Source: Lotus japonicus | Taxonomy: Eukaryota > Streptophyta > Magnoliopsida > Fabales > Fabaceae | Direction: 5' to 3' | Length of the DNA: 64,000 nt | Assembly (NCBI RefSeq): GCF_012489685.1 | Contig: NC_080043.1 | Coordinates: 84,770,292 to 84,834,291, forward strand | Part shown: positions 33,731 through 46,360 of the stretch, piece by piece | Layout: each line of letters starts with the position of its first letter | Position numbering within the stretch: the first letter of the stretch is position 1 | Made by a program: the position numbers and the translations under genes | Notes under the pieces: model-generated | What the model was told of the DNA's origin: nothing | The model's database searches: none | The model's input: only the letters and a program-made list of their open reading frames with translations

Positions 33731-34390
33731 ATGGCACAACACAACCTCTCATCACTTGCCATTTTCTTTTTTCTCCTTTTTTCAAGTCTTGCCAAAGTTG
33801 AGTCATCCTTGGCAAGGAGCAATTCCAAATCAAAGACCGACATAGAGTCATCTTGCGAGGGCACCCTCTACCCTGAGATTTGCATTCGTTACCTTTCCAA
33901 ATTCGGCACCAATCCAAATTCCACCACAGGTGGTCCTCAACGCTTAGCGCATATTGCCTTGTCAGTGAGTCTTGCTAGAGCAGTGCACACAAGAGGGTAC
34001 TTGTTGGAAATGGCCAAGGAACTCAAGGAAATCGAGAACAAAAAGGTGTACCTAACCGTGCAAGATTGTGTGAATCAAATCAACGATAGCGTGGACCAGC
34101 TTAGCCAAGCCATCCGAGAACTACGCCGGTTGGACAAGTTTGGCTCCGCCATCAATGATAAAATGTTGTGGCACATTAGCAACGTTGAGACATGGGTGAG
34201 CACAGCCTTGACAGATGCTAGCAGTTGTGTGCAGTCTTTCCCAGGTCATAGGATGAGCAAGAAGATAGCTTCAATTAAGGTTAAGGCCAAGAATGTAGCA
34301 GAAGTCACTAGCAATGCACTAGCTTTATTCCATAGATACGCAACTGCGTACCGCCAAGCAGCTGCAGCTAGAACTACCAAGAAGCCATGA
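33731..34390 (+). CDS. Pectin methylesterase inhibitor, tandem copy 2
   Basis: Intronless, 219 aa, about nine-tenths identical to copy 1 at the protein level by eye. Signal peptide about residues 1-22 (LAIFFFLLFSSLAKVESS). The four cysteines are kept (SSCEGTLYPEIC, VQDCVNQIND, DASSCVQSFPG). Differences are balanced: near residue 31 it lacks residues found in copy 1, and it has an extra KEI before ENKKVYLT, giving the same total length. Recent tandem duplicate including the promoter. Confidence 0.92.
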   Translation: MAQHNLSSLAIFFFLLFSSLAKVESSLARSNSKSKTDIESSCEGTLYPEICIRYLSKFGTNPNSTTGGPQRLAHIALSVSLARAVHTRGYLLEMAKELKEIENKKVYLTVQDCVNQINDSVDQLSQAIRELRRLDKFGSAINDKMLWHISNVETWVSTALTDASSCVQSFPGHRMSKKIASIKVKAKNVAEVTSNALALFHRYATAYRQAAAARTTKKP

Positions 34391-35233
34391 AAGCTATAAA
34401 TTAAACGCTAGTCTATATATCACCCTCTGTTGTTTTCTGTACATGATACATACATGTTTTTTCTTTGGAGGGTTTCGATCGTTGTTCATCAAGTGTCTAT
34501 ATATGAATGTATAAATAATTTAATTTTATTATTGTTTGTATCATTATTCCTACCTAAACTTCTTCCGAACTCCAATATTGACACTGTCCAACCCTTTAAC
34601 TAGGAATGATAGTTTTCATGAGAAGACAGGGATCCCCATTTGAGGCCTAAAAAATACATTGTAGGTGTTTTAGCAAGGGAAAACGCTCATACGCCAATCC
34701 CACTTCCACCAAGTGATAAGGACATAATGTTATGGGGAAAAAAAAGTGATATGAAAAGAAAGTGAGTGGAAATAAGATGAAAGAGAAATAGAAGTGATAT
34801 GAGTGTGAATGAATCGAAACTCTTTTACCGAATACAGACTACATAGAGCACTCACGAAGAAAAATGAATAGGAAGATAGATAAACTATATTGAATACTGT
34901 ATAGAACTATTCACACGGTTATTGTGTACTAATTAAATTTTAACAAAAATTAAAATAACGGGATATAAAACCAAGAAATATCGTCATTAAGTCCTGCTGT
35001 TCAAAACTTAGGCTCAAATATTGCCTCACAAACAAGCAAAAAAGTGACAAGTTATTAAATCAAATTATCTTTCACTGATACAGACAATATATCTTAACCT
35101 TTACTTTTCTCCTTAACTATGTTGAGTTACAAACATGATACTCAAAAAGAGAGGCAAGCAGATGGAGTAGAAACCATTAAATGTGGTTGCCTATCAAATT
35201 GTATACTATTTAGAAAATGCCAGATTCACCCAA
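34391..35233. other. Intergenic between convergent PMEI copy 2 and MAP1A-like genes
   Basis: Holds the two 3' untranslated regions. No further gene or repeat with clear ends. Confidence 0.45.
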
Positions 35234-38200
35234 TTATGACTTTAGCCAAGGAAAAACTTTGGGTGATGTCTGCAACCGTCCTGTTAAAACCTCAACACCA
35301 GTCTCTGTCACCTAATAATTAAAAGGGAGAATTTATTAATTAGGTAGTATCATCTATAAGTATAATCAAAATTACAAATTCACTGACAAAATCAAATCAA
35401 GTTTTAGACAAGTGGCCACTGCTTCAAATAAAATTTTACATAGGTTGAAGCTTCACCATTGTACTTGTACCGATAAAAAGGCACCATGTACTAACTACTA
35501 AGACAATGTGTTGTCTCCAGTATCATAACAAAACGGTTTGCAAAGACTTTGTTAAGGACACATTGTACGAAAATAAAAAATGTATCATCAAATCATAGGT
35601 GAGAAGATAAAAGTTAACATCTATTTCTTGAATATTTCATCCAATATTAGAAATTATTATGATAATTTTTTCAAATAAGACTTCGGTGACTTTCATCATT
35701 TCATGTGTATATAGAACCCAACACAAAACAGAAATTTACTTACCAAAAGAGTGTGTTCAAATTGAGCACTTCGTTTACCATCTGCTGTGACAGCAGTCCA
35801 TCCATCAGGCCACATTCGATCACGCCAGACACCTATTAAATAAAATTGAGGTGATATAATAGCTGAGACATGTATCCATGTAAGTTATCCAGTTAAACGA
35901 ATTTTCAATATACCTGCATTGATCATTGGTTCAATTGTAAAGATCTGTCCAGCCTTCATCACACCAACTGCTTTATTTCCTGCCATTTGTTAAGGTGTAT
36001 CGCATGCGTTTTCTTTCTTGTAATCATGGTTCATTTTTAACATCAATAAGGGGTGGAAGTACAAGCTAGAGAAGTGCATACTGAAAAGGTTTTGTGAAGA
36101 GGTAGGTTTGATCTTGGGCGCAAAACTTTCAAATATTGGATTGGACAGACAAAATTTAACTAACAATTTATGAAAAAATGGCATAAGAACGAGAAGCTGC
36201 CTGTCGCTAGCAAATAACAGCATGAATAATAGTATTGCCAAAAGGAGAGTGAATAGCAGACATCGTTAAAAATATTTCTAAATTGTAACAGTCATTATAT
36301 GTCCACAAACCGGTCCCTTTTATGATAAAGAAAGATTTTAATGCATATGTATTGACAGTGTAAAGAATTCGTACACTGACAACCAATCATGTTCGAGAAG
36401 TTTGCCACACCAACATCTGAATTTATAAAAAAAAATATAAAGTAAAAAAAAAACTATCTCCCCCACATCTTTGAAATGTGATTGGTTGACAATGTAAAAG
36501 TCATTTACACTATTTGCATATACAAATAAAACTCTTAAAGAAAAGTACACAGAAATACTGTGCTGAATGCATTTTGAAACCAATGAAAGGATACTTGCAT
36601 AATGAGGAATATTTGGAGCACAATGGAAAAGCTCTCCAATTCCATGACCACAGTACGATTTTACCTACGGGGGCAAGGGAAAATATGAGTAAGGAACAAG
36701 TGAGAACAATCCAACAGTGTGAACAGAGACCATAAAATAGATAAGTTACAAAAAAGTAATATGTTACCACTGAGAAGCCTGACATCGAAGCATGGCGATT
36801 AATAACTTCACCAATTTCACGGAATCGCACCCCAGGTTTGACTGAATTAGGAAAAAAGGGAAGAATCAGGAACAAGTACTTCAAATTCTTTTAATATTAT
36901 GTACATTTTAATTATATTTAAGTATTTGTACACAATAATCACAACATACACCAAATACATATATGTAAGGTTATCATCAATCATCAATTGATGCTTATAA
37001 TTTATATTTACATCATATTAAGTAGCTGGTATAATTCTATCAATACCAGGTATCAACATGTCTTTCTGTCTTTAATTTCTTCAATAGTTAAAAGATTCTT
37101 TTATCTTATGATTTAGGGTTTAGGACCCAAAGTAATTAGATTATATTTTTCACTAAAAATATAACATTCATGTTGTTTTAATCCTTATTTAAATTTTATT
37201 TTATTTTTAGTCCCTAGATTAACCAAATGTAGTTTTTCCAATCCCTCACCAAGGACTAAATGCACATGATTCTTATATCTTTTGATGGATTAAAAATGAA
37301 TCAAATTCAAAATTGCAGAAATAGTCATCTTTTTAGGGACCAAAAGATACTCAACTCATATTTTAAGACCAAATTTGCAGTTAGATTTATGCATTGACCA
37401 CAGTTTTAAGATACATGCTTCAAACAAAAGAAAAATAGAAGACCAAGCCTGCAATAATGTTTTTTAAAGATTCAATTACATTTGAAACTTAAAGAAAAGA
37501 GAGACTAGTTGAAACTCAAAGGAGATATACCAATGGATATTGCCTTCTCCAGGCACTCATATGTGCACTTGACCAGCTGGCGAGACTCTTCATCAACATT
37601 TCCCACAAAGTATGTTTCATTTAGATCACCTGTATAACAACTTATACATAATTAACCAAGTGTCCAAATGTTATGAACTTCAAGTAAAATGGTGTAACAC
37701 ATATATGTTAATCAACTCACCATGAACACCTTTATAATACACAGTGACATCAACATTTACAATGTCACCATCCTCAAGCTTCCTGTGGAATGACTAAATT
37801 ATTGAGAATTTCACAAGTTGATACAAATATTTATTTTATCATGCCTAAGTGGCACTTCACCTAATCAAGTATAAAGTATTGATAAGAAGGATTAATTGGG
37901 AAAGCTATTTTCCACTAATTATAGTCAGAACTCAGGATCTAAACTTAAAATTAAATACTGGCAACAAAGAAAAACCATAGCATGAATAAATAAGAAAAGA
38001 GCATTGTACCTTGCATCAGGAATTCCATGGCAGATTATTTCATTAACTGACCTGTTAGAAAGAGCAACTTCATTTGTAACAATTACAGACAGACCAGAAA
38101 AAATAGAATATGCACAGAAGGAAAGTACCTACGTGCAGCAAGATTTTGGGAAGAAATGGTAATTGAGAGGCGATGGGTATCCTCCTACAAAGGTAAAAAA

Positions 38201-41051
38201 AACTTCAAATATCAATGACTAATTATAATTACCAAAATGCAATGAATCAAGAAAGGCAAGGAACTGTATGCTGAACAGAATAATATGGGGTAAGGATGCC
38301 ATCTCCTACGTTCTCTGCTTCTTAAGAGAATTTTCATTCTTATATGCAGAGATATTGGGCAGCCTTGCTATATCTTTTGGAATCTTTTTTAGTTTTCTCC
38401 CCTGTTTTGGACAATATCTTCTCTCCAACCTGGATGTACTTTACCTATGTACTATCTAATATCTAATGAATTTACTTTTCTATCCCCAAAAAAACTTATT
38501 TTTCATACAGAGCACCACCATTTAATACAACTCTTACAGTTTTAGATCGGAATCAACACTCAAACAAATGGTATGTTATGTCTCCATTATAAATAATTAT
38601 ATTATAACAACAGAAGATACACACTCACCAGCTACAGTAATGCTGATATTTTCTAAAGGTAATACGATAAGCTTAATAACATTCAATAAATAAAGCAGGT
38701 AAAAAGCTGAAAAGACTGTTTTAAAAATGAAACTCATTATAATTAGTACCTGCAGCAATAGTTGCCTCATGAACAACTCTGTCAATTTCATCAGTAGTCA
38801 CACCAGGCTGAATAATCCGAGCAGCTGCATCCAACACCTCCCTTCCAATCTATCAATCAATTTATGAAATGAGTCTAAAGTACCAACATACATTGCAAAA
38901 AATAAACAACTGTGATCTTTAAAGACGTTCTGTCAAAAGTTTATCCACGTTAGACAATATAGTCATATCAAGTAACTGTCCTAAAAAGGAAAAAGACAAT
39001 TTTTTTTCTTTCAGAATTTTTTGTAATAATTCAAGATATTTACTTTCTTTTCTTCCCCCCTCCAGCTTATTAGATATATCAAAGTATTAATTCAATGTGA
39101 TCATTAATCAACATAGTAGTAGATATACAGTTGGCAAGTAACAGAAATCGACTCTCAAAGTAAGCAGCAAGCTGAGCACCATGAAAATAAGGATACAAAT
39201 CAGTATTGCGTTGAATGAGAATCAAGATAGCAGAGAGTTCAAACCTGCTACATGAGAAACTAAAAGATAAAAAGGCTAGGAACTCACCCGACAAGTTTCT
39301 CTCATTCTCTCAATTAAATCTGGAGATTTGATCTGCAAAATAATAGGTTGGAAAGTAGAATCAGACAATATGCAACTTGATCTCACATCCATTGTCTACT
39401 AATGCATTTTTAAATTAATTACCTCAACAAAATGCTGCAGATCACTATTGGGCTCAACTTTCGGAATTCCCTTAAGTTGAAAACAAAAGAGGTAAAAACA
39501 ATTTAGAAACCAAAGAACCACAGTTAAGGTATCAGAAGACAGCTTCCAAACGTATTCAAGTAAAATGAGATAAATCATATAAAATAAAAGGCATCTAAAT
39601 AGGCAGAACTCATATAACTCACATCATCAGCCCAATCAGGTTTATCAATATCAGCTGGGACAATCCGTTTGCTAGATATGGGATATGGCCGCAGCATCCT
39701 AGCAAGAGCAGAAATGAGACTTTGGTTTCAAAAAATAAGAGTAATAAGCAATAACTGGGAAAGAATGCTGCAAATTTAATGCTACAAACGTCAGATGCCA
39801 GACTAGAAAAACATCAATGAAAAGAAGGAAAAAACGGGGGGAAGACTCTGAAATTCAAAAACAAAAACATATCATTACTAATAACCAACATAATCTTCTG
39901 TTATCAATTAAAAGCATAGTAAGATGTCTTCTATATTATGAAGCGGCTCAAAGACCTAGATACTTACCCAGTCCAATCAAAGTAAGGAAGTTTTGGAGTC
40001 CGACCCTGCCCTCTCTTTATGCAATATAACCAACCTTCACCAAGTGAATCTGAATTCTGTGTGCCAAGTGAGGATTGCTTTGGCTTCAGATGCACTGCTT
40101 TGTGGGAGCTCCATGAAGACTTGAAACATTCCTGAGAGCTGTCAAGAGATATCAAAATTGGCTCCAATTCAAGGGTTACAAAAACAGTGAGAAGTGAGTT
40201 TGCATGATTCAGCTGTTGTAAGTTGGAACACTAATTATCTAGTTCCACTGTTCTCTCCTTAGCAACCAAGGTCAACGTCACCTTCTAATGGTGCCATTCG
40301 GAGCAACAATGTCATTCCTTTAACCAAATTTCCAGTCCCTAATAACTAAATCAATCACTTATAAATATTAAAATATGTCAACAAGAACTTACTTCTTTCA
40401 CTTACAACGACTAGAACAGGATTACTATGTAGTACAACCAACTTACGCATTATGTTGCAGTTAATACACTAGGTCTTAGTAGTTACTTCATTTTAGAATT
40501 GTCCCCCAAGATTCAATTACACTAAAAACACGGACAAATAACGCACAAAGTAAGAAAAAAATCACATACCAGAAGGCAGAACCTTCACGGGGAAGCTTCA
40601 ATTCCAAGCATTTTGGGCACCTGAGGGGGAAAAAGAAAACAAAAATGGGTCAAAATTAAACATGCATAAAGAATTGCCCTTGCATGGTCCATACAGCATT
40701 ATGATCCCAATCCATAATACACCCAATTACAAGGCCATCAAAATAAACAAAAAATTGCAAGCTAGCTGCAACCAGCAGCAGAAGCGTTTTTGCTCAAACC
40801 AATAAAAAACCATTCAATCACAGCAAGGACCAAGTCTTTATGAGAAACCAAACCATTTCAAATGCAGAAATACAATCTTACAATCCAAAATCAAATTCAA
40901 AAACAGAAAAAGAATCACAGTGTGACTTGTCAGAGCAGCTAAAGAACACACAACAGAGAGAGAGAGAGAGGGTTACGTACTGAAGATTTGCAGGTTTGGC
41001 ACAGTTGGTGCAAGAAAGGGTGCTTACGGAAACATCGGATTCACCAGCCAT
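35234..41051 (-). CDS. MAP1A: Methionine aminopeptidase type 1 with zinc finger (MAP1A-like)
   Basis: Sixteen exons join in frame into 397 aa: 41051-40981, 40620-40570, 40138-39968, 39698-39623, 39470-39423, 39332-39288, 38849-38750, 38184-38133, 38051-38010, 37782-37721, 37629-37531, 36841-36768, 36664-36595, 35979-35914, 35832-35744, 35311-35234. It removes the initiator Met from nascent proteins in the cytosol. The N-terminus has a zinc finger ([15 protein letters not shown] then [13 protein letters not shown]) that docks such enzymes at ribosomes. The metal ligands are present: Asp in [11 protein letters not shown], Asp in GDLNETYF, His in [10 protein letters not shown], Glu in TIEPMINA and Glu in QFEHTLL. 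Length matches cytosolic plant MAP1A. A TATATA motif lies near 41150 on the minus strand, about 100 bp upstream of the ATG. Confidence 0.95.
36335..36535. mobile_element. MITE in a MAP1A intron
   Basis: The segments ATTGACAGTGTAAA...CACTGACAACCAATCA (left) and TGATTGGTTGACAATGTAAA...TTTACACTATTTGCATAT (right) are inverted repeats within the intron between exons 13 and 14 (36594-35980). Exact target duplication not resolved. Confidence 0.55.
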
Positions 41052-41159
41052 TGATTACAAGCACCAGAGGACTAGGGTTTGCGATTTGCAGACACGTTAA
41101 TGGAAGTCGGAAGAGTCGAACAGAACAAGCTGAGGAAGAGTCAAAAGAAATGATATATA

Positions 41160-42856
41160 GATGAATTTTTTTTGTTTATGAAGGAAGATGTGGATTTGAA
41201 TTTGGACTAGGCCCTTTCAATTTTGCAAGTCAACCCACTGGGCCTGTCTCTTTCGGCAGCCTCTTACCTCCTGTGATGCCCAACCAGTTATGGATCCAGA
41301 AATTTAAGTTGTGGGAGCAATATATACATTCAAATATATATCAACATGTAATGTTAAAATATAAAAATTTAGTAGGGGCAATTAGTACACTTTATATTCC
41401 CTCGGCCACCCCTTCTCTCAGCCACTCAATTTCATTGTCGCATCGCGACACCACTATTATTCCATCATGAGTCTCTGCCTAACTACTGCTTTGACGTGAG
41501 TCCCCACCCTATAGCTACTTCGATCCGTGACACCCCATTGTCATTTCATCGTCAATTGTTCCTATTGTGCTATGCGTAAAGCTTCCACTTGCTCAACTTT
41601 TAATCTCCAAGCCTGTTTAGCTTAGAATTCTCCATCATTCCTGCTCAATCTTTGATCTCCAAACCCATTTAGCCAAGTTTTCATTAACCTTTTGTAGGGC
41701 TTTGTTGGTCCTATTGGGCTCTCTATATCACTTATTTGATTTGATGAAATGAAACAACCTCTGAGTCTAATCGCTTATCTTAGAATCACTTACTTTAATC
41801 TAGTGAGGAGTGTAGTCCCAGCTTCTAAACCCTAGTAGAATCATTGTTAGCTAGTTGGTTGATAAATCTAGATTCCAATTATAGTAGAATCAATAGATGG
41901 TGTATGATGACCGCACAAATGAGTTGACATGAGAAATGTGAAAAGAATGAAACAAGAAACTAAACAACTCTTGAAGATGTTGCAATTACTTTTGCTATTG
42001 TGTAGTTTTAGGTTACAATTATTTGTGATGTACTTTGAACTCGTGGTAATTAATTCGATTGATATTGAGATGTCATGACGACTCATTTATTATATTGATA
42101 TGATATTTTATTATGATGAGTGCATTATGTTATGACCTGCTTGATATTGTACACATTAGCGTTAACTCGATGGTTGTGATTGTTATAGTGCAAACTTAGT
42201 AATGTCTTACATTATTTATTAATGTTTTACAAGGTCGTAAGTTTGTGATCTCGAGCAGGTTAAACATTAACCCTAATTTGAAGATAGTAACTCTCAGTTA
42301 GGGATAGTGTTTGCCCTAGTCGAGAGCGACAATTTTAATTTATATATGCACCCGTGAATTGTGATCATGATCAAATGATGAACGTCATCATTATTTGTGC
42401 ATTAACAATTGATGTTAGCATCGACCCCTAGCTGGGTCGACACTGGTCATGCTAAATAGTTAAATAGAGTTGACATATATGACCTACTCTAATTTGTAAG
42501 GATTTGTGTCGGTCAACGTCTCTGATGATGTTGCGTAAGCTTAGACTCGGCTAAATCGACTCTAATACTTAATGTCAGTTATTTGTCTGACTCTAAACGT
42601 CAGCTTCATCCCTTTTAACTTTTGCACCAATGCGACGCTAAAACAGTTGTACCGTTGATTTTTGGTTTGATCACTTTTCTTATAGTGTCTATAATTTCAA
42701 TTGCTCAAATTAAATCCATTTATTTTTAAAGTTGAACAAATATTGTCCAAACATGATTGTGTTGTATAATTTTTGAGATTTTTTTTTGGTACATTCAATT
42801 TTGAGAATAGAGGAATTCAATTGGAACACTTTTAAATTACAGGGACGAAAAGAAGT
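41160..42856. other. Gene-free region left of the Helitron
   Basis: Upstream region of the MAP1A-like gene, then moderately repetitive-looking sequence without frames longer than about 70 codons. No structure with clear ends was recognised. Confidence 0.4.
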
Positions 42857-42857
42857 G

Positions 42858-42910
<53 letters not shown>

Positions 42911-42912
42911 AA
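42857..42912. repeat. (TATC)n microsatellite at the Helitron 5' end
   Basis: About 13 uninterrupted TATC units followed by TATAAAGGGAGAG. Helitron 5' ends in plants often read TCTATA...; the tetranucleotide expansion probably grew from that terminus. Confidence 0.85.
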
Positions 42913-43033
42913 AGGGAGAGTTTGTGCAGCCTTGAGGGCAAATTAGTTATTCAATATTTAATTGTACACAACTCTCAAATTAAGCATGGGTAGTTTTGTA
43001 AAAATGCAAATAATTTTCACCAAATTGAATCAC

Positions 43034-43411
43034 AGCCGTTGGTTCCCTCATCATCGGCTTCATCTGCGACCAGAAGCCCCTCGACGCCCTCCTCCTCTAC
43101 GCGGGAATTGAGTTTGGTGCCCCACCCCTTAGGCTTTGCACCCCACTTTATTAAATACGGAATTTAAAGTTCCGTATCAATACGGAAAATAAAATTCCGT
43201 ATCTGTTTTAGTATATAATGAATGGTTGAAAATGTGACACGCATGCTTAAATACAGTACGGAATTTTAAGTTCCGTATTCAATAGGGAGAATACGGAATT
43301 TTAAATTCCGTATTTTGATAAAGTGGGGTGCCAAGCCCCATAGGTGGGGTGTCAAACCCAACTCCCCCTCTACGCCCACGTGAGAGCCGCACATGATCCT
43401 GCACCGTTTAG
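43034..43411 (+). pseudogene. PPR protein exon fragment interrupted by a MULE-type MITE
   Basis: Plus-strand codons give SLIIGFICDQKPLDALLLYA up to 43102, and after the inserted element HVRAAHDPAPF to 43411 with a GTAAGA donor-like site. The pattern (LIIGFICxxxPxxALLLYA) is the pentatricopeptide repeat helix pair. The insertion at 43103-43366 and its duplicated 9-mer split the reading frame. Only about one repeat of the parent gene is present. Confidence 0.7.
43103..43366. mobile_element. 264-bp MITE related to the MULE at 18702-24060
   Basis: The ends GGGAATTGAGTTTGGTGCCC and, reverse-complemented, GGGAGTTGGGTTTGACACCC extend into CACC(C)CTTAGGCTTTGCACCC at the left, matching the big element's termini. 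A perfect 9-bp target duplication CCTCTACGC flanks it (43094-43102 and 43367-43375). The interior consists mostly of four palindromes of the form ATACGGAATTTAAATTCCGTAT (near 43155, 43180, 43257 and 43292). No coding capacity. Confidence 0.92.
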
Positions 43412-45380
43412 GTAAGAATGTATTTTTCCCGTTTCATTTCAGGGCGATGCATTGGGTATACCTTCTCACCTGAAATCGAAATTGTATAAACTCATGGGCC
43501 TATTTTTCTCCTCAGATCAATGCTGCCTGAAATCCCACCCTGCAGTTCAACCGTTGTTCCTTTAACAGTGGATGGGTTCTGGCTGATGGAGGTGCGTTTG
43601 GTGTTGCCGACTTGAGGATGCGATGACAGGGTCTTTCATGAGGGAAACCTGAAAAGGGGGCAGATGACTTCTTCTGTGGGGGTTTTGCTTTTGTTGCTGT
43701 TAAGCTTTGATAGAATGATGCTAGAGAAGAAATCTCTCTTCCATTTCAACCTCGAGGTGCTTATGGAGTTAAGTGTCATAGATTTAACTTCTCCATTTTC
43801 CAACTGATTCTATCTGTTTCTTTTTTTCCTTCATTTTCTATACTAACTAATCCATATCTCATGGCAGTGACAGGTAAACAAAGGCTTACAAAATGATTGG
43901 GTAAGAGGGGAACAACTGCGGATCGGAAGTGTGTCAAGGTGTTGCTGAACTGAGGCAACATTATACTAGAAACTGTGATAGGAGGGCATAGATTTGTGCG
44001 TGATAGTGGTTCTGAGCTTCTTCCAAATACTGCAATTGAGGTTTGCTTCCATTGACTATTTTTGTAATTGTATTTGATCTGATTTTACCAATGGGTAATA
44101 CATATTCACTTAAATTAATTGTGGAGCCTTGCCCTCCATCCTCCCGATTGACTGGCTGACTGCATTCATTTATGTTTCCACAGCCTTGGCGAGACATTTT
44201 CTCACCATCATCGCAGATGCCCAGGTTAACCTTCCCCATTCCCCTTTGATTCTCTCAACTCAACTCTTATTCCTTTCCACTCTCACACGAACCATCAGAA
44301 ATTGACAATGCTTTGTCCTTATCCCTTTCTCTCTCTTAAATTAACATAAGATTTCTCTACTCCTCTTTGTGCAACATTGATCTGCTACAATATTGATTAA
44401 TCATTGGAAAAAAGCATACCAATGGAACATGTATGATGATAAAGGTAACATTTGTGTTTGTCCATGTCTGTGTGTTCTGAATCAAATTTGGTTCCTTTAT
44501 CAAAGTTTGGGAATCATTGTTTTGTTATGGATATGCAGAGTATTAGGGAGAGGGGTTTGAAGCTTTGTTTTCTTTAATCTGTGGAGGGTTTGAAGCTTTG
44601 TTTTCTTTAAATTACAAAACATAATAGGAAAAATACCCAAGCTAGAGATAGTGGAGATGAATGAATTAATTATTTGGTTAATCTGTGGAGGGTTAAAAAT
44701 AACATTCCCTGAGGAAAAGAGTTTGGAATGTTATATGACTGAGTAAGCAAAACAGAATTGAAAACTGAATGAGAGAGAAAGAGAGAGGGAGATAGCATAT
44801 CATATTTTTCTTCTCATTTCATTAGTCCTCCTTTGCTGCTATTGTTTGTTTGTTTTTTTTTCCTATTTCTTACGAGGTAACATGGTTCACATCATTTTGC
44901 TGCATATATTAGCCTTTAATTAGAAAGAGTCCTGGAAGGTTAGTTCTATTTTTTCAGGATAGTCCTGTATTTCTATGATTGGCTCCAAAAGGTACGTGAG
45001 TTAGAAACACAATCACACAATAACGGAAATGATGTTGAAATGAGATTCCAAACAAAAATTCTTACCACTTCATAGTATACCTTTATTGTATTGATATTTA
45101 ACCATTGCAGTTTCTATTTTGATTGCTAAATTTAACCACTTAAACGGGAGTTACGTTTTAGAAATAGAGTCACTTTTAATTAGAAAATGAAGGTTTCACA
45201 GTTACAAAAATGAATGGTCATAATGCATTAAGTGTGTTTAAGGGTCATCATTATTTGTTATGTAACCAGTGAGCATTAGCTTTGCCTATTTAGTATTTTT
45301 AATTGAGGTGTTAGTGTATTGGTTATGAATTAATGTGTTAATATGGAGTGCCTTCTCACCTGCATGTGTATGATGTACGA
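43412..45380. other. Helitron interior without recognised gene pieces
   Basis: May contain further captured fragments. Frames of 61-92 codons on the minus strand (43776-44239) match nothing I know. No supported gene. Confidence 0.35.
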
Positions 45381-45382
45381 AT

Positions 45383-45617
45383 GAAGTGAAAAAAGCTTTA
45401 GAGCATAGAGTTCTTGATATCACAGTCACAGTGAATCCTAAAAAGGTATGCTCTGTGTTAATGTATTGTCTGATAATCAATATTTATATCCACCTAAGAA
45501 ATCAAATGTAATATTTGAGGCAACATTTTGCACTTTCAATGAGAATATTTTTTATATTTTAAGAAGGGTTTCTTTGAAATCCGCCAAGAAGAAGGCGAGA
45601 AGTTCATGAGCCTCGTG
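45383..45617 (+). pseudogene. Selenoprotein H-like (Rdx family) gene fragment
   Basis: Two exon pieces with intact splice signals: 45383-45445 (EVKKALEHRVLDITVTVNPK, donor GTATGC) and 45564-45617 (GFFEIRQEEGEKFMSLV, acceptor TTTTAAG, donor-like GTAAAT). The order VTVNP-K...G-F-E-I-R matches the C-terminal half of plant SelH-like proteins. The redox CxxC/U motif would lie upstream and is not seen. Captured by the Helitron. Confidence 0.6.
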
Positions 45618-46003
45618 GTAAATCTTATGATCTTATCCTGTAATTTGTCAAGATTTAACGATTGGAGGTTATCATGTTAAAATACCAACCATCAAAAAGT
45701 TTTCCATTTTTACAAGTAAGCAATTTCTGAGTGTAGTTTGTAGACGGTTCTTGATTGTAATGTTGTGGTTGGAGATCAACTTCAAAGAAAGTCATGCTTG
45801 CCTGGAGTTATGATAGAGACATGACCCAATGCATAAACTGAAAAGAGATTGGTCTATTGCATGGCTTTTCTTAGTGCTGTTGTAGTTCTTTAGCCAGCAC
45901 TATTCTGATATTTTAAGATTGATGTTATTTGACAAGGACCGGTGCAAATAAAAATTTTATTTCTTAGTGAAGACCTTACACAAGGGGGTTTTCTTTCTAC
46001 TAG

Positions 46004-46115
46004 GACTGGTGCCTTCATCTTCCACTGGAACTGATTCCAAATGAGCCCATAAGGAGATACTGTGAAGCATACACAAGGGGAACACGAACATGTTTTGATG
46101 TTATCTTTCCATTTC
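46004..46115 (+). pseudogene. Exon-like fragment of an unidentified gene
   Basis: After a TTTCTACTAG acceptor-like site an open frame reads DWCLHLPLELIPNEPIRRYC, then EAYTRGTRTCFDVIFPF. The composition looks protein-coding, but I do not recognise the family. Confidence 0.4.
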
Positions 46116-46360
46116 TGTGTAAATCTATATTACTCTCTTTCTATGTAAGTCTTGGGCTGTTAAAATTGGTGTTCTGCTCACTTTTTCTTAATTTGATTTT
46201 GTAGCTTTCACTCCCGTTTCGACTGAGGGATGTTGTGGAAGAGTAGATGGATTTTGCCTATTTTGATCTTTAATAAACTGATATTGCCTGTTTTGGATTA
46301 TGATGTGTGAAATACTTTCCATTTAACTATTTACTTTAAGTGATGGGAATTCCTTTCCAG

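Noticed and set aside
42841..42912. Considered a CRISPR-like or satellite array
   Set aside because: It is a simple tetranucleotide microsatellite; no spacers.
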